Assembly (NCBI RefSeq): GCF_006376685.1
Contig: NZ_VEWL01000018.1
Span: 1-64,000 of the forward strand
DNA length: 64,000 nt
Source: Ochrobactrum teleogrylli
GTDB lineage: Bacteria > Pseudomonadota > Alphaproteobacteria > Rhizobiales > Rhizobiaceae
Direction: 5' to 3'
In this document: positions 44,564-52,522 of the stretch, one piece after another
Layout of the letters: each line of letters begins with the position of its first letter
Numbering within the stretch: the first letter of the stretch is position 1
Notes under the pieces: model-generated
Databases searched by the model: none
What the model was told of the DNA's origin: nothing
What the model saw: the letters and a program-made list of their open reading frames with translations, nothing else
Made by a program: the position numbers and the translations under genes

Positions 44564-46186
44564 ATGACCTCCAACCCAAAAAATGCCCGGAATACGCGTC
44601 GCCATAGTCATATAGCGGCAAAATCTCATTTAATTTATACGACCCGAGAAGTCTTAGGGCTTTATGGTATTACGCCGAACACCCTGACCGCATGGAAGCA
44701 ACTTGGGCTGCCAGCGACAAGAAGCGTTACTGATCTGTACCTTGGTCAGGATCTCAATAATTTTCAGAACTGGTACAAACGAAATAAGTCCCGTCCATTG
44801 GGCTTGGGTGAGGTCTTTTGCGTACACTGCAAGCAAGTGCATCTGGCTAAGGCTGATTTCTATCGGATTGAACAGAATGAGACTGATCAAGCTAGCTTGA
44901 TAGTGGAATGCCCAAATACCGGAAAAGACGCATTTAAATACGTCTCTCATAAGGAAACTGAGCATATCAAGCTCGTTACTGATCCAAAAAACAGAACTGA
45001 GAAAGACGACTATTATGTTGCTCGACTCAGCTCTAAAACTGCGCTTCCTGCGAACGTCACTGTCGAAACAAAAAATAACGGCAATATTGCCCTAAGACGC
45101 GACTTTCAAATTTATCTGAAACAAGCCGAAGGCCTTCGCGAGAAAACCGTAATCGCTACGCTTCGTCACGTCGCTCAGTTTGATGCGTTCACTAACCACC
45201 AAGCTTATTCTGCGATCACCTGCGATACAATTATTGCTTTCAAGGAACATCTGGAAGCAAAGTTATCGCTGAGCACATCCGACCAGCGCTCGCCGTCAAC
45301 CGTTGTTCACACGCTACTTGATCTCAAGAAGTTCTACGATTGGTTGGAAGCCCACGCAGACATTAAGATGGTGGCATCAGGATTGAGCAAATATTGCTCC
45401 CCGTCGCGTAATCTTCAAGCTTTGGCAGATGCACCCGGGAAGGACGGCTTTGTTCCAACGCATGAACAGGTTCTCGCCATCGTTTTGGCCATGCCACATG
45501 AGAATTTTATCCAAAGGCGAGATCGGGCTTTGCTCGCATTCTTGCTGCTCAGCGGCACGCGCATCAGTGCAGCCCTGAGCCTTCAACTGCGACACATCAA
45601 TTTGGAGAACCGCAGTATTTTCCAAAATGCGCGCATCGTCAAAACCAAGAACGCAAAAACCATGCATACAGCATGGTTTCCAGTCGGTGAGGAAATCGAG
45701 GACATTTTCACAAGCTGGGCAAAAGAACTTCACGACGGCACATCGAATAAATCAGCCCCGCTATTTCCGCGAGCGATGGATCCAATTCGTCATAAAGCTC
45801 GACCTGATGAAACACTTCCACTCATGGATCAGGGCACCGTGCGTAAGATAATCAAACGTGCATGCAATACCGTCGAGCTTCCATATTTTAACCCACACGC
45901 TTTGCGCAAAACGCTTGCGCTGATGGGAGATGACCTTTGCAAAAATACAAAACAGAGAAAAGCATGGAGCCAAAATCTCGGGCACGAGAATATGGCAACG
46001 ACAGATCAGTATTACGGAAAGCTCGATATTGCGGATCAGTTGGCTGAACTGAGCACCCTTCGCAACGCTGTGCAGAACCGAGAAGCCAATGAGCTCTTCG
46101 AATTGGTCTCACAACTCACCTCAGAACAGATCGGCCTGATAACTGGCATGGCCAGACAATGCGTTGGCAAAGGAGCATCAGCATGA
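44564..46186 (+). CDS. Tyrosine recombinase with extra N-terminal HTH and zinc-finger-like region
   Basis: 540 aa from the ATG at 44564, with GGAGG 6 bp upstream. Residues about 22-53 look like a helix-turn-helix (YTTREVLGLYGITPNTLTAWKQLGLP). C86, C89 and H93 with C116 could bind zinc. A SAM-like core-binding domain (about 175-270) precedes the catalytic domain. The active residues are R333 (GTRISAAL), H445 and R448 (HALR), H474 (LGH), and Y483 or Y484 (QYYG). It differs clearly from the P4-type integrase at the right end. The element therefore has two recombinases; this one may belong to an older or nested element, or act on another site. The family is not one I can name. Confidence 0.85.
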   Translation: MTSNPKNARNTRRHSHIAAKSHLIYTTREVLGLYGITPNTLTAWKQLGLPATRSVTDLYLGQDLNNFQNWYKRNKSRPLGLGEVFCVHCKQVHLAKADFYRIEQNETDQASLIVECPNTGKDAFKYVSHKETEHIKLVTDPKNRTEKDDYYVARLSSKTALPANVTVETKNNGNIALRRDFQIYLKQAEGLREKTVIATLRHVAQFDAFTNHQAYSAITCDTIIAFKEHLEAKLSLSTSDQRSPSTVVHTLLDLKKFYDWLEAHADIKMVASGLSKYCSPSRNLQALADAPGKDGFVPTHEQVLAIVLAMPHENFIQRRDRALLAFLLLSGTRISAALSLQLRHINLENRSIFQNARIVKTKNAKTMHTAWFPVGEEIEDIFTSWAKELHDGTSNKSAPLFPRAMDPIRHKARPDETLPLMDQGTVRKIIKRACNTVELPYFNPHALRKTLALMGDDLCKNTKQRKAWSQNLGHENMATTDQYYGKLDIADQLAELSTLRNAVQNREANELFELVSQLTSEQIGLITGMARQCVGKGASA

Positions 46187-46287
46187 TCTTCTTTCACTTC
46201 AACCGCATTTTCCTGTATGCTTTCGACCAAGCTCCTTTCCTTAATTACATGATTTGGCTGATTATATGGTCGATATCGAAGCTTTAA
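46183..46287 (+). CDS. Possible 34-aa membrane peptide coupled to the recombinase
   Basis: The ATG overlaps the recombinase stop (ATGA) and the TAA stop overlaps an ATG of the next gene (TAATG at 46287). The peptide has one hydrophobic helix near its end (NYMIWLIIWSISKL). No ribosome site is needed if translation is coupled. Its reality rests only on this overlap pattern and hydrophobicity; it may be chance. Confidence 0.35.
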   Translation: MIFFHFNRIFLYAFDQAPFLNYMIWLIIWSISKL

Positions 46288-47213
46288 TGTGCGCTTTGCC
46301 GGTTTCATCATTACAACCGCAAACCATCGCCCTCATCGAAACGGCAATCGATAATAAAGGCCGTTTCGAGCACCATTTCATCGAACTACTTGAGCCTCCA
46401 GCATTTGATAATGTGCCTTATATCCGGCCTTCCGATGCTTTACAGTCGTTGGACGCACACCATCAGCTTGCCGAAGAGCTACATCTTCGCAGATCAAAGT
46501 CCCTCAATAACGAATTGGAAAGGGCTTTCCCTGAAAGCAAATGGATGCAGTTTTTCGATCCATCGAATCCAGACGCAGCGGGTGCAATTCCCGCTGTTTC
46601 ATTTATTGACTGGTTAGAAACTAATGCGCTGGTCGAACCAGAGATTTTAAAGCTGCTTTATCGCGCGAACGATGAAGCCACAAAAGCTAAGATGTTTTCA
46701 GGCCCGGATTATTATGATGAGCCTTGGTCTCTTGTAACTCAGCCTAAGTTAACTCCGCCAAAGGCGATGATCCAGTATCTGCCGGGCCCTCCATGGATTG
46801 ACCATGAATTCAATACAGATCACAGCCGCGCTGAGAGAGCTTTCTTGGCTTGGCGCGAACAAATGCGTCCCGTCGCAAATAGGCTAGAACAACAACTCGG
46901 CGAATCCGTGTACTATTTTGCGGATTACGAGGATGAATTAGATGATGACGACGCACATCGCTTCTTGGTCTTGCACTGGTGCTGCTCTTGGCGTCCGGAA
47001 GCCGCATTCGTGCAGTATTTGATTGAAGCGAGCAAGGCATTCAACATTGAGGAGCTAAAGCTTGCTCTCATCAATCCTGCAAGCTTCAATCATCGCTTTA
47101 AAATGAATAATTCCTTAATTGGGATTGAAGCGGAAACATGCCGATATTCAGCACAGGCACATTCTAGTTCTAATGAAGGTCGGCAGAACATTTTCTACAA
47201 CATCAAATATTAA
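46266..47213 (+). CDS. Unrecognised 315-aa protein of the recombinase module
   Basis: 315 aa from ATG 46266; an in-frame ATG at 46287 overlaps the stop of the small upstream frame. It is acidic, with no membrane span or signal. It contains several aromatic-rich stretches (YYDEPWSLVTQ, PGPPWIDHEF) and a very acidic loop (YEDELDDDDAHRF) followed by LHWCCSWRPEAAFVQYLIEAS. I see no known catalytic motif. It follows the tyrosine recombinase in the same direction and may be its partner. Base use is AT-rich, like the recombinase. Confidence 0.65.
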   Translation: MVDIEALMCALPVSSLQPQTIALIETAIDNKGRFEHHFIELLEPPAFDNVPYIRPSDALQSLDAHHQLAEELHLRRSKSLNNELERAFPESKWMQFFDPSNPDAAGAIPAVSFIDWLETNALVEPEILKLLYRANDEATKAKMFSGPDYYDEPWSLVTQPKLTPPKAMIQYLPGPPWIDHEFNTDHSRAERAFLAWREQMRPVANRLEQQLGESVYYFADYEDELDDDDAHRFLVLHWCCSWRPEAAFVQYLIEASKAFNIEELKLALINPASFNHRFKMNNSLIGIEAETCRYSAQAHSSSNEGRQNIFYNIKY

Positions 47214-47297
47214 TTGGGTAAGGTCTCGTATCCGTTGGGAAAATTCTCACCAGCATCACTTGAAATCTTAGAGCCTCATCACCAAAATGGGAAAGTA

Positions 47298-47430
47298 GTC
47301 CATGGTCGCCATGGCGTCCGACGTGAAGCTGGACCTTTCCATGCGGATCGTGCGCCACGGAGACCTAGCCAAGGTGGAAGTTTCCGCTGAGGTGTCTGTA
47401 GTCGCGGCCATGCCGTGCGCAGTGGATGGG
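47298..47430. repeat. 133-bp direct repeat, copy 1
   Basis: It is identical over 133 bp to 47659-47791, with an offset of 361 bp. The repeat is GC-rich compared with the preceding genes. It lies upstream of the reverse transcriptase and within the 627-bp gap between two clear genes (47214-47840). It contains the first 43 codons of an open frame beginning MVAMASDVKLDLSMRIVRHG. Confidence 0.95.
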
Positions 47431-47565
47431 CTATGCCTGACCGTTGGCTTCGATGCTGTGAATGCTCCGTCTCCAGACGGCCTCCAAGCAGCAGATAAGC
47501 ATTCAAAGCGGCGGGCGTGGCCGGGGCAAGGCGCGCTTGACATTGCTAAAAACCTGCTAAGGTAG
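47302..47565 (+). CDS. 87-codon open frame over repeat copy 1 (doubtful)
   Basis: Begins MVAMASDVKLDLS and continues past the repeat as DGLCLTVGFDAVNAPSPDG to a TAG. An in-frame stop lies 3 bp before the ATG. Residues 1-43 are encoded by the repeat, and the following residues share TVG with the copy 2 frame. It reads like a fragment of a real secreted-protein gene rather than a full gene. Confidence 0.3.
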   Translation: MVAMASDVKLDLSMRIVRHGDLAKVEVSAEVSVVAAMPCAVDGLCLTVGFDAVNAPSPDGLQAADKHSKRRAWPGQGALDIAKNLLR

Positions 47566-47658
47566 AAAGTGACGAAATGTGTGATTTTGCCCTGAAAAAC
47601 CGGCTCATCTGAGCTGGCTTACCGGCGTACGTGCAATTTTGCTTGTGCTCGCCGCAGC

Positions 47659-47791
47659 GTCCATGGTCGCCATGGCGTCCGACGTGAAGCTGGACCTTTC
47701 CATGCGGATCGTGCGCCACGGAGACCTAGCCAAGGTGGAAGTTTCCGCTGAGGTGTCTGTAGTCGCGGCCATGCCGTGCGCAGTGGATGGG
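47659..47791. repeat. 133-bp direct repeat, copy 2
   Basis: Identical to 47298-47430. It ends 50 bp before the reverse transcriptase start. Between the copies lie a possible promoter (TTGACA at 47537, weak -10 at 47558) and a hairpin at 47600-47617 (CCGGCTCA/TGAGCTGG), so copy 2 would fall inside a leader RNA. Confidence 0.95.
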
Positions 47792-47818
47792 TATCAGTCA
47801 ACGGTCGGGATTGTATGA
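47663..47818 (+). CDS. 51-codon open frame over repeat copy 2 (doubtful)
   Basis: Shares residues 1-43 with the copy 1 frame, then reads DGYQSTVGIV to a stop 22 bp before the reverse transcriptase. Upstream in-frame codons read VRAILLVLAAAS, which with MVAMA looks like a signal peptide, but no ATG precedes them. It could be a truncated gene or part of a structured RNA. Confidence 0.3.
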   Translation: MVAMASDVKLDLSMRIVRHGDLAKVEVSAEVSVVAAMPCAVDGYQSTVGIV

Positions 47819-47840
47819 GCGGAGGACCCGAACGAAGAAC

Positions 47841-49175
47841 ATGACGAAGACACTTTTTGAAGAGGTCAGAAGCGAACAAAATATCTTTTCAGCTTGGCGG
47901 CACGTGAAGCGAAGCGCACTGACTTCAGGCAACCCTGACATTCGGGGTAAGGCCTCTGAATTTGAACATGCGCACCAACGGCACCTGAAGCGGATTATCA
48001 GCCAACTACGCTCTGGAAAGCTCTCCTTTGATCCCGTTGAGGGTATTTTGAAGGATAAGCGAAAACGCCTTGCTGCAAAAAAAGACCCACGACCTATTGC
48101 AATATCCACTATACAAAACCGTGTCGTACAGAGGGCAATTCTGCAAGTTCTACAGCCAAGGCATGCACGAGATTTGCGTGATCCAGATACGCGCTTTGAA
48201 ACCATTCGTGACGAACGGCTTGGTCAGATCAATGACGTTAACGTTTCAAAGTACGGTGTAGGAGGCCTCATTTACCCGTATGGCGGCGTCCATCCCGCAA
48301 TAAAGACAATTATGTCAGCCATGGACAACGGCGCGAAGTACTTCTTTCAATCGGATATTCGCGCCTTCTTCACGAAAATTCCCACCGACAAGGTGGTAGC
48401 GTTTGTCAGACGCGAAACCGGCGATGACGCGCTTGTTGAATTGTTCTCAAAGGCGCTTGAGGTTCACTTGGGAAACGAGGATGAGCTTATCGGCTACACT
48501 CACCTTTTCCCAAAGGGCGGTATCGGCGTTGCTCAAGGTTCTTCTCTATCGGCATTTGCTGGTAACATGTTGCTCTACGATATGGACCAACAGTTGAACC
48601 GAATGGGCGTGACGGCTGTAAGATACATTGACGACATCCTTATGGTGTCAGCCGATCAGGCAGCACTTGATGCAGCCAGGGCATATGCTGAGAAGGTTCT
48701 GACAGATTTTGGCTTCGGCCTATACTCTCCTGCAGACGGGCCTGACAAGGCGGCACAGGGAGAGTGCAGCAAGGCGATTACTTTTCTGGGCTGCACGCTT
48801 CAACCTAAACGTTGTGTACCAAGTGCCAAATCGTTAGAAAACATAAAGCGCAGCATTCGAGAGGCACTCGCATCCTCGAAGTCCGCCATCACCGAGGCAC
48901 TGCGTAAAGACAGCAACCTGAACCCCAAGCAATCGCAGAGCGCAACCTTGGATGCGCTGGGGAAACGTGTGTACGGTTGGCAAAAGTCCTTCGCGTTCTG
49001 CAATCAGCGCCAACCCTTCGAGCACTTGGACAAATTCATCTCAGTCCAGATTGAAGATTATCAATGCTTTATCGTCCGTAAAATTGCAAAAGCTGACCCT
49101 AAATCTAAGATGATGATACTCGGTATCCCTTCGACCGCTGCAATATTCGACTTAGAAAAGGCGAAGATTGCATAG
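47841..49175 (+). CDS. Stand-alone reverse transcriptase, UG/DRT-like
   Basis: 444 aa from ATG 47841. An in-frame ATG at 47787, inside repeat copy 2, would add 18 residues; GGAGG lies at 47824, rather far from the start. The RT palm/finger blocks are complete: RPIAIS near 84-89, QNRVVQRAI 92-100, the first catalytic aspartate D172 in SDIRAFF, QGSSLSAFAGN 232-242, and YIDD 262-265. LGCTL then opens the thumb region. After the RT core comes a helical region with GWQKSFAFCNQ. No maturase, endonuclease, protease or retron (NAXXH, VTG) element is seen. The QGSSLS motif is unlike the SQ motif of diversity-generating RTs. I place it among the unknown-group/defence-associated RTs, exact class undetermined. 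Confidence 0.85.
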   Translation: MTKTLFEEVRSEQNIFSAWRHVKRSALTSGNPDIRGKASEFEHAHQRHLKRIISQLRSGKLSFDPVEGILKDKRKRLAAKKDPRPIAISTIQNRVVQRAILQVLQPRHARDLRDPDTRFETIRDERLGQINDVNVSKYGVGGLIYPYGGVHPAIKTIMSAMDNGAKYFFQSDIRAFFTKIPTDKVVAFVRRETGDDALVELFSKALEVHLGNEDELIGYTHLFPKGGIGVAQGSSLSAFAGNMLLYDMDQQLNRMGVTAVRYIDDILMVSADQAALDAARAYAEKVLTDFGFGLYSPADGPDKAAQGECSKAITFLGCTLQPKRCVPSAKSLENIKRSIREALASSKSAITEALRKDSNLNPKQSQSATLDALGKRVYGWQKSFAFCNQRQPFEHLDKFISVQIEDYQCFIVRKIAKADPKSKMMILGIPSTAAIFDLEKAKIA

Positions 49176-49315
49176 TGAGCGAACGGGATGATCGACCTAG
49201 AGGCTTATCTCGTTGGCAGCATTCGCATTATGTGGCTTGTTGATAGCAATAGAAGTGCAGCCGCGCCGTTACCAATATGGGACTGATACGAACACTCATG
49301 CCGTCCAGCAAAAGC

Positions 49316-52300
49316 TCAGCTATGTTTCGAGACTTCATTCAGAAGTAATTCGGCCTGTGCCAAAACAGTCTGAACTGCCTCAAGTTCCAAATCAGGCGGA
49401 TATCCAAATCGTTTAAGGATACGCTTCACTAAAATGCGCATTTTTGCTCGCGCACTTGCTTTACGTTGCCAATCAACCGTTGCCGAATTGCGCATTTGCT
49501 CAACCAATTCATGAGCAATGACCCGGAGCTGTTCGCTCCCCATTACATCAACAGCCGTCTCATTCTCGGCGAGCGCATCGTAAAAAGCTATCTCTTCCGA
49601 TGATAAGCCCAACTCTTCACCACGCGATGCGGATGCCTGCATTTCTTTGGCGAGAGCGATCAGCTCCTGAATCATTTCTACAGTAGAAATAGCATTGGCA
49701 TGGTAGCGAGCGACAGCTTCCTCCAACCGCTTAGAGAAAGCTTTAGACTGAACCACGTTTGTTTTTGATCGGCTCTTGATCTCTCCGTTCAGCAGCTTCT
49801 TAAGCGCCTCAAGCGCTAGGTTCTTCTTCTCCATCTTCTGGACATCCAACAGGAACTGATCAGACAGGACAGAAATGTCGGGTGATTGCAGCCCAGCTGC
49901 CTTCAGGATGTCTACGATCTCTGCATTGGCCACGGCCTGATCAAGAAGCTGCTCGACGGCGAGTGACTTGGCCTTGTCGGACATCTTGCCGGTGGCCGTT
50001 GTTTTCACCAGGGCAGCGCGTACAGCCTGGAAGAAGCCGACCTCATCGCGGATCTCGGCTGCGGCATCGCTAGCAGAGGCCAAGGCATAGGCTTTGCTGA
50101 GTTCAAGAACAGCATCCTGATAACGGCGATGCGCCTGTTTCTTGGCCTCTGCGCTCTCCACCTTGGCGGCCTCAACCTGTTGCCATTTCAAGATCCAGTC
50201 GATGCCGTCCGCCAGCGCCTTCAGGCGCTCCACTGGCTTTCCAGTCACGCCGAGACTGTAATTGTGCCCGGCAAACATTCCCCGGACGATCTCGTATTTC
50301 TCCAGCAGAACGGCAATGGCTTCCTCTTCATCAATCCCCGTCTTGTCTCGGTCGGACTGCGAATACTGGGCGAGCGCCTTCTTTAAGTTGGTAGCGATGC
50401 CGATATAGTCAACCACCAAGCCGCCCGGCTTCTCATTCAACACACGGTTCACCCGAGCAATGGCCTGCATCAGCCCATGACCACGCATTGGCTTGTCGAT
50501 GTACATGGTATGCATACAGGGTGCGTCAAAGCCCGTCAGCCACATATCGCGGACAATAACCAACTTCAGGGGATCATCGAGCCTACGCGCTCGCTTAGCT
50601 AGATCGTCGCGACGTTTCTTGTTGCCGATATGCGGCTGCCAGTCGAGTGGATCGGAGGCCGATCCGGTCATGACAATCTTGATCGCCCCCTTGTCGTCAT
50701 CATCTGAATGCCATTCGGGCCGGAGCGCCACGATCTCCTTGTAGAGATCGACACAGATGCGGCGGCTCATGCAGACGGTCATGGCCTTGCCGGGCAAACC
50801 CTCAATACGCTTTTCCAGATGCTCCACAAGATCGGCAGCAACCTGAGCCAATCGCTTCTTCGAACCGACCAATCGCTCGACCGTCGTCCATTGCGCCTTC
50901 TGCTTTTCCTGTTCCGTCAGGCCTTCATCTTCGAGCATGGCCTCGATCTCGGCGTCAATCTTCGGCTTCTCATCCTCGTTCAGCTCGATCCGGGCAAGAC
51001 GGCTCTCGTAGTAGATCGGAACGGTCGCCCCATCTTCCACCGCACGGCTGATATCGTAGATGTCGATATATTTGCCGAAGATGGCAGGCGTGTTCACATC
51101 CGCTGCTTCAATTGGCGTTCCTGTGAAGCCCATGAAGGAGGCGTTCGGCAGCGCCTGACGGATATAGTGGGCGTAGCCATAGCGACGTTCACCGGTCTCT
51201 CGGTTCAGCTTGGCGTCAAAGCCGTACTGGCTGCGGTGTGCTTCGTCGGCCATGACGATGACGTTATGGCGCTCGGTCAGCACCGGAAACACTTCTTCCC
51301 CCTTTTCCGGTGTGAACTTCTGCACGGTCGTGAAGATCACGCCACCGGACGCCCGGTTCAGCAGCTTGCGCAAATCGTCTCGGCTATCGGCCTGCTCCGG
51401 CGTCTGGCGGATCAGGTCCTTGCAGAGGCTGAAGGTGCCAAAAAGCTGATCATCCAGATCATTGCGATCGGTCAGCACGATCAGCGTGGGATTTTCCAGC
51501 TCGCGCGAGCGGACAATCAGGCCACCAAGAAAGGCCATCAGCAAGCTCTTGCCGGAGCCTTGGGTGTGCCAGATCACACCAATCCTGCGATCCCCTTCTG
51601 GCTTCACAGCCTCGATCGCGCTGGTGATGGCTTTGCGGGCGCCATGGAACTGGTGATAGCCGCCAAGGATTTTGAACGGCCCCTCGCCCCGATCGCCAAA
51701 CACGGTGAAGTCGCGGATAAGCGCGAGGAAGCGCTCCTTGTCGAAGACGCCCCTGAGCAGCGTATCCATCTCGTAGGGGCCGTGAGGCGTGAAATCCCCC
51801 TCTGCGCCGGTCACGGATCGCCAGGGCATGAAACGCTCTTCATCTGCCGTCAACGAGCCGATCCGCGCCAGCATCCCGTCAGACGCCACCATTACCGCAT
51901 TGGTGCGAAACAGCGAGGGGATCTGCTCCTTGTAGGTCTGAAGCTGGTTATAAGCTTCATGGATCGTGGCGTTTTCGCTGGCCGCATTTTTCAGCTCGAT
52001 GATGCCAAGCGGCAAGCCGTTGATGAAGATCATGACATCGGGCCGCCTTGTGTATTTGCCCTCGGCCACGGTGAACTGATTGGTAACCCAAAAGTCGTTA
52101 TTCTCCGGGTGATCGAAGTCGATCAGCCAAACCTTGTCGCCCTTCACCTCCCCATCGCCGATGCCGAATTCCACATCGACACCTTCCGTAATCAAGCGAT
52201 GAATACGGCGGTTTTCCTCGACCAGCGACGGCGTTTCGGTAATTGAAAGCTGGCGGATCGCCTGTTCACGGGCGTCAGCCGGAATGTTTGGGTTCAGATG

Positions 52301-52504
52301 TTCGACGGCGGCGGCAAGCACATTCGAAAGCAGCACATCGCCATAGGCCATACGGGCCGGGGCGGTCCCATCCGGGGAAATGACCTGCGAGGGATAGTAG
52401 AGGTATCCAAGGTCGTGAAAGATCGCTAGAACGACTTCTTCGACAAGGCCTTCGGAGAAACCCGAAGGTGTCATCGAAGCTTGCTGATAGAGAGTATCTT
52501 CCAT
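49316..52504 (-). CDS. hsdR: Type I restriction enzyme subunit HsdR
   Basis: 1062 aa motor and nuclease subunit. The N-terminal PD-(D/E)XK nuclease has D156 (RRPDVMIF) and E170/K172 (IELKN). The helicase has Walker A GSGKS at 316-320, DEAH at 420-423, GFTGTPIEA, and the later motif [12 protein letters not shown]-terminal helical domain contacts the methylase. It ends the five-gene hsd operon, 18 bp after the DUF262 fusion gene. It converges with the reverse transcriptase across 140 bp that show no clear terminator. Confidence 0.95.
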   Translation of the reverse strand: MEDTLYQQASMTPSGFSEGLVEEVVLAIFHDLGYLYYPSQVISPDGTAPARMAYGDVLLSNVLAAAVEHLNPNIPADAREQAIRQLSITETPSLVEENRRIHRLITEGVDVEFGIGDGEVKGDKVWLIDFDHPENNDFWVTNQFTVAEGKYTRRPDVMIFINGLPLGIIELKNAASENATIHEAYNQLQTYKEQIPSLFRTNAVMVASDGMLARIGSLTADEERFMPWRSVTGAEGDFTPHGPYEMDTLLRGVFDKERFLALIRDFTVFGDRGEGPFKILGGYHQFHGARKAITSAIEAVKPEGDRRIGVIWHTQGSGKSLLMAFLGGLIVRSRELENPTLIVLTDRNDLDDQLFGTFSLCKDLIRQTPEQADSRDDLRKLLNRASGGVIFTTVQKFTPEKGEEVFPVLTERHNVIVMADEAHRSQYGFDAKLNRETGERRYGYAHYIRQALPNASFMGFTGTPIEAADVNTPAIFGKYIDIYDISRAVEDGATVPIYYESRLARIELNEDEKPKIDAEIEAMLEDEGLTEQEKQKAQWTTVERLVGSKKRLAQVAADLVEHLEKRIEGLPGKAMTVCMSRRICVDLYKEIVALRPEWHSDDDDKGAIKIVMTGSASDPLDWQPHIGNKKRRDDLAKRARRLDDPLKLVIVRDMWLTGFDAPCMHTMYIDKPMRGHGLMQAIARVNRVLNEKPGGLVVDYIGIATNLKKALAQYSQSDRDKTGIDEEEAIAVLLEKYEIVRGMFAGHNYSLGVTGKPVERLKALADGIDWILKWQQVEAAKVESAEAKKQAHRRYQDAVLELSKAYALASASDAAAEIRDEVGFFQAVRAALVKTTATGKMSDKAKSLAVEQLLDQAVANAEIVDILKAAGLQSPDISVLSDQFLLDVQKMEKKNLALEALKKLLNGEIKSRSKTNVVQSKAFSKRLEEAVARYHANAISTVEMIQELIALAKEMQASASRGEELGLSSEEIAFYDALAENETAVDVMGSEQLRVIAHELVEQMRNSATVDWQRKASARAKMRILVKRILKRFGYPPDLELEAVQTVLAQAELLLNEVSKHS

Positions 52505-52522
52505 TAAACTTCCCCCCCGCTC

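Noticed and set aside
47298-49175. Diversity-generating retroelement (template and variable repeats beside an RT)
   Set aside because: The two repeats are identical rather than differing at adenines, the template is not rich in AAC-type codons, and the RT carries QGSSLS instead of the SQ motif of DGR enzymes. No lectin-fold target gene or avd gene is visible.
47214-49175. Retron with msr-msd RNA
   Set aside because: The RT lacks the NAXXH and VTG motifs that mark retron RTs, and I could not find the flanking a1/a2 inverted repeats of a retron RNA upstream.
47841-49175. Group II intron
   Set aside because: There is no maturase X domain or HNH endonuclease after the RT, no domain V-like hairpin downstream, and the protein ends soon after the thumb region.
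49176-49315. Small RNA or antitoxin gene between the reverse transcriptase and hsdR
   Set aside because: The 140-bp gap between the convergent genes has no convincing ribosome site, hairpin or open frame.
50708-52246. 512-codon plus-strand open frame
   Set aside because: It is antisense to the conserved helicase part of hsdR and shows no family features.
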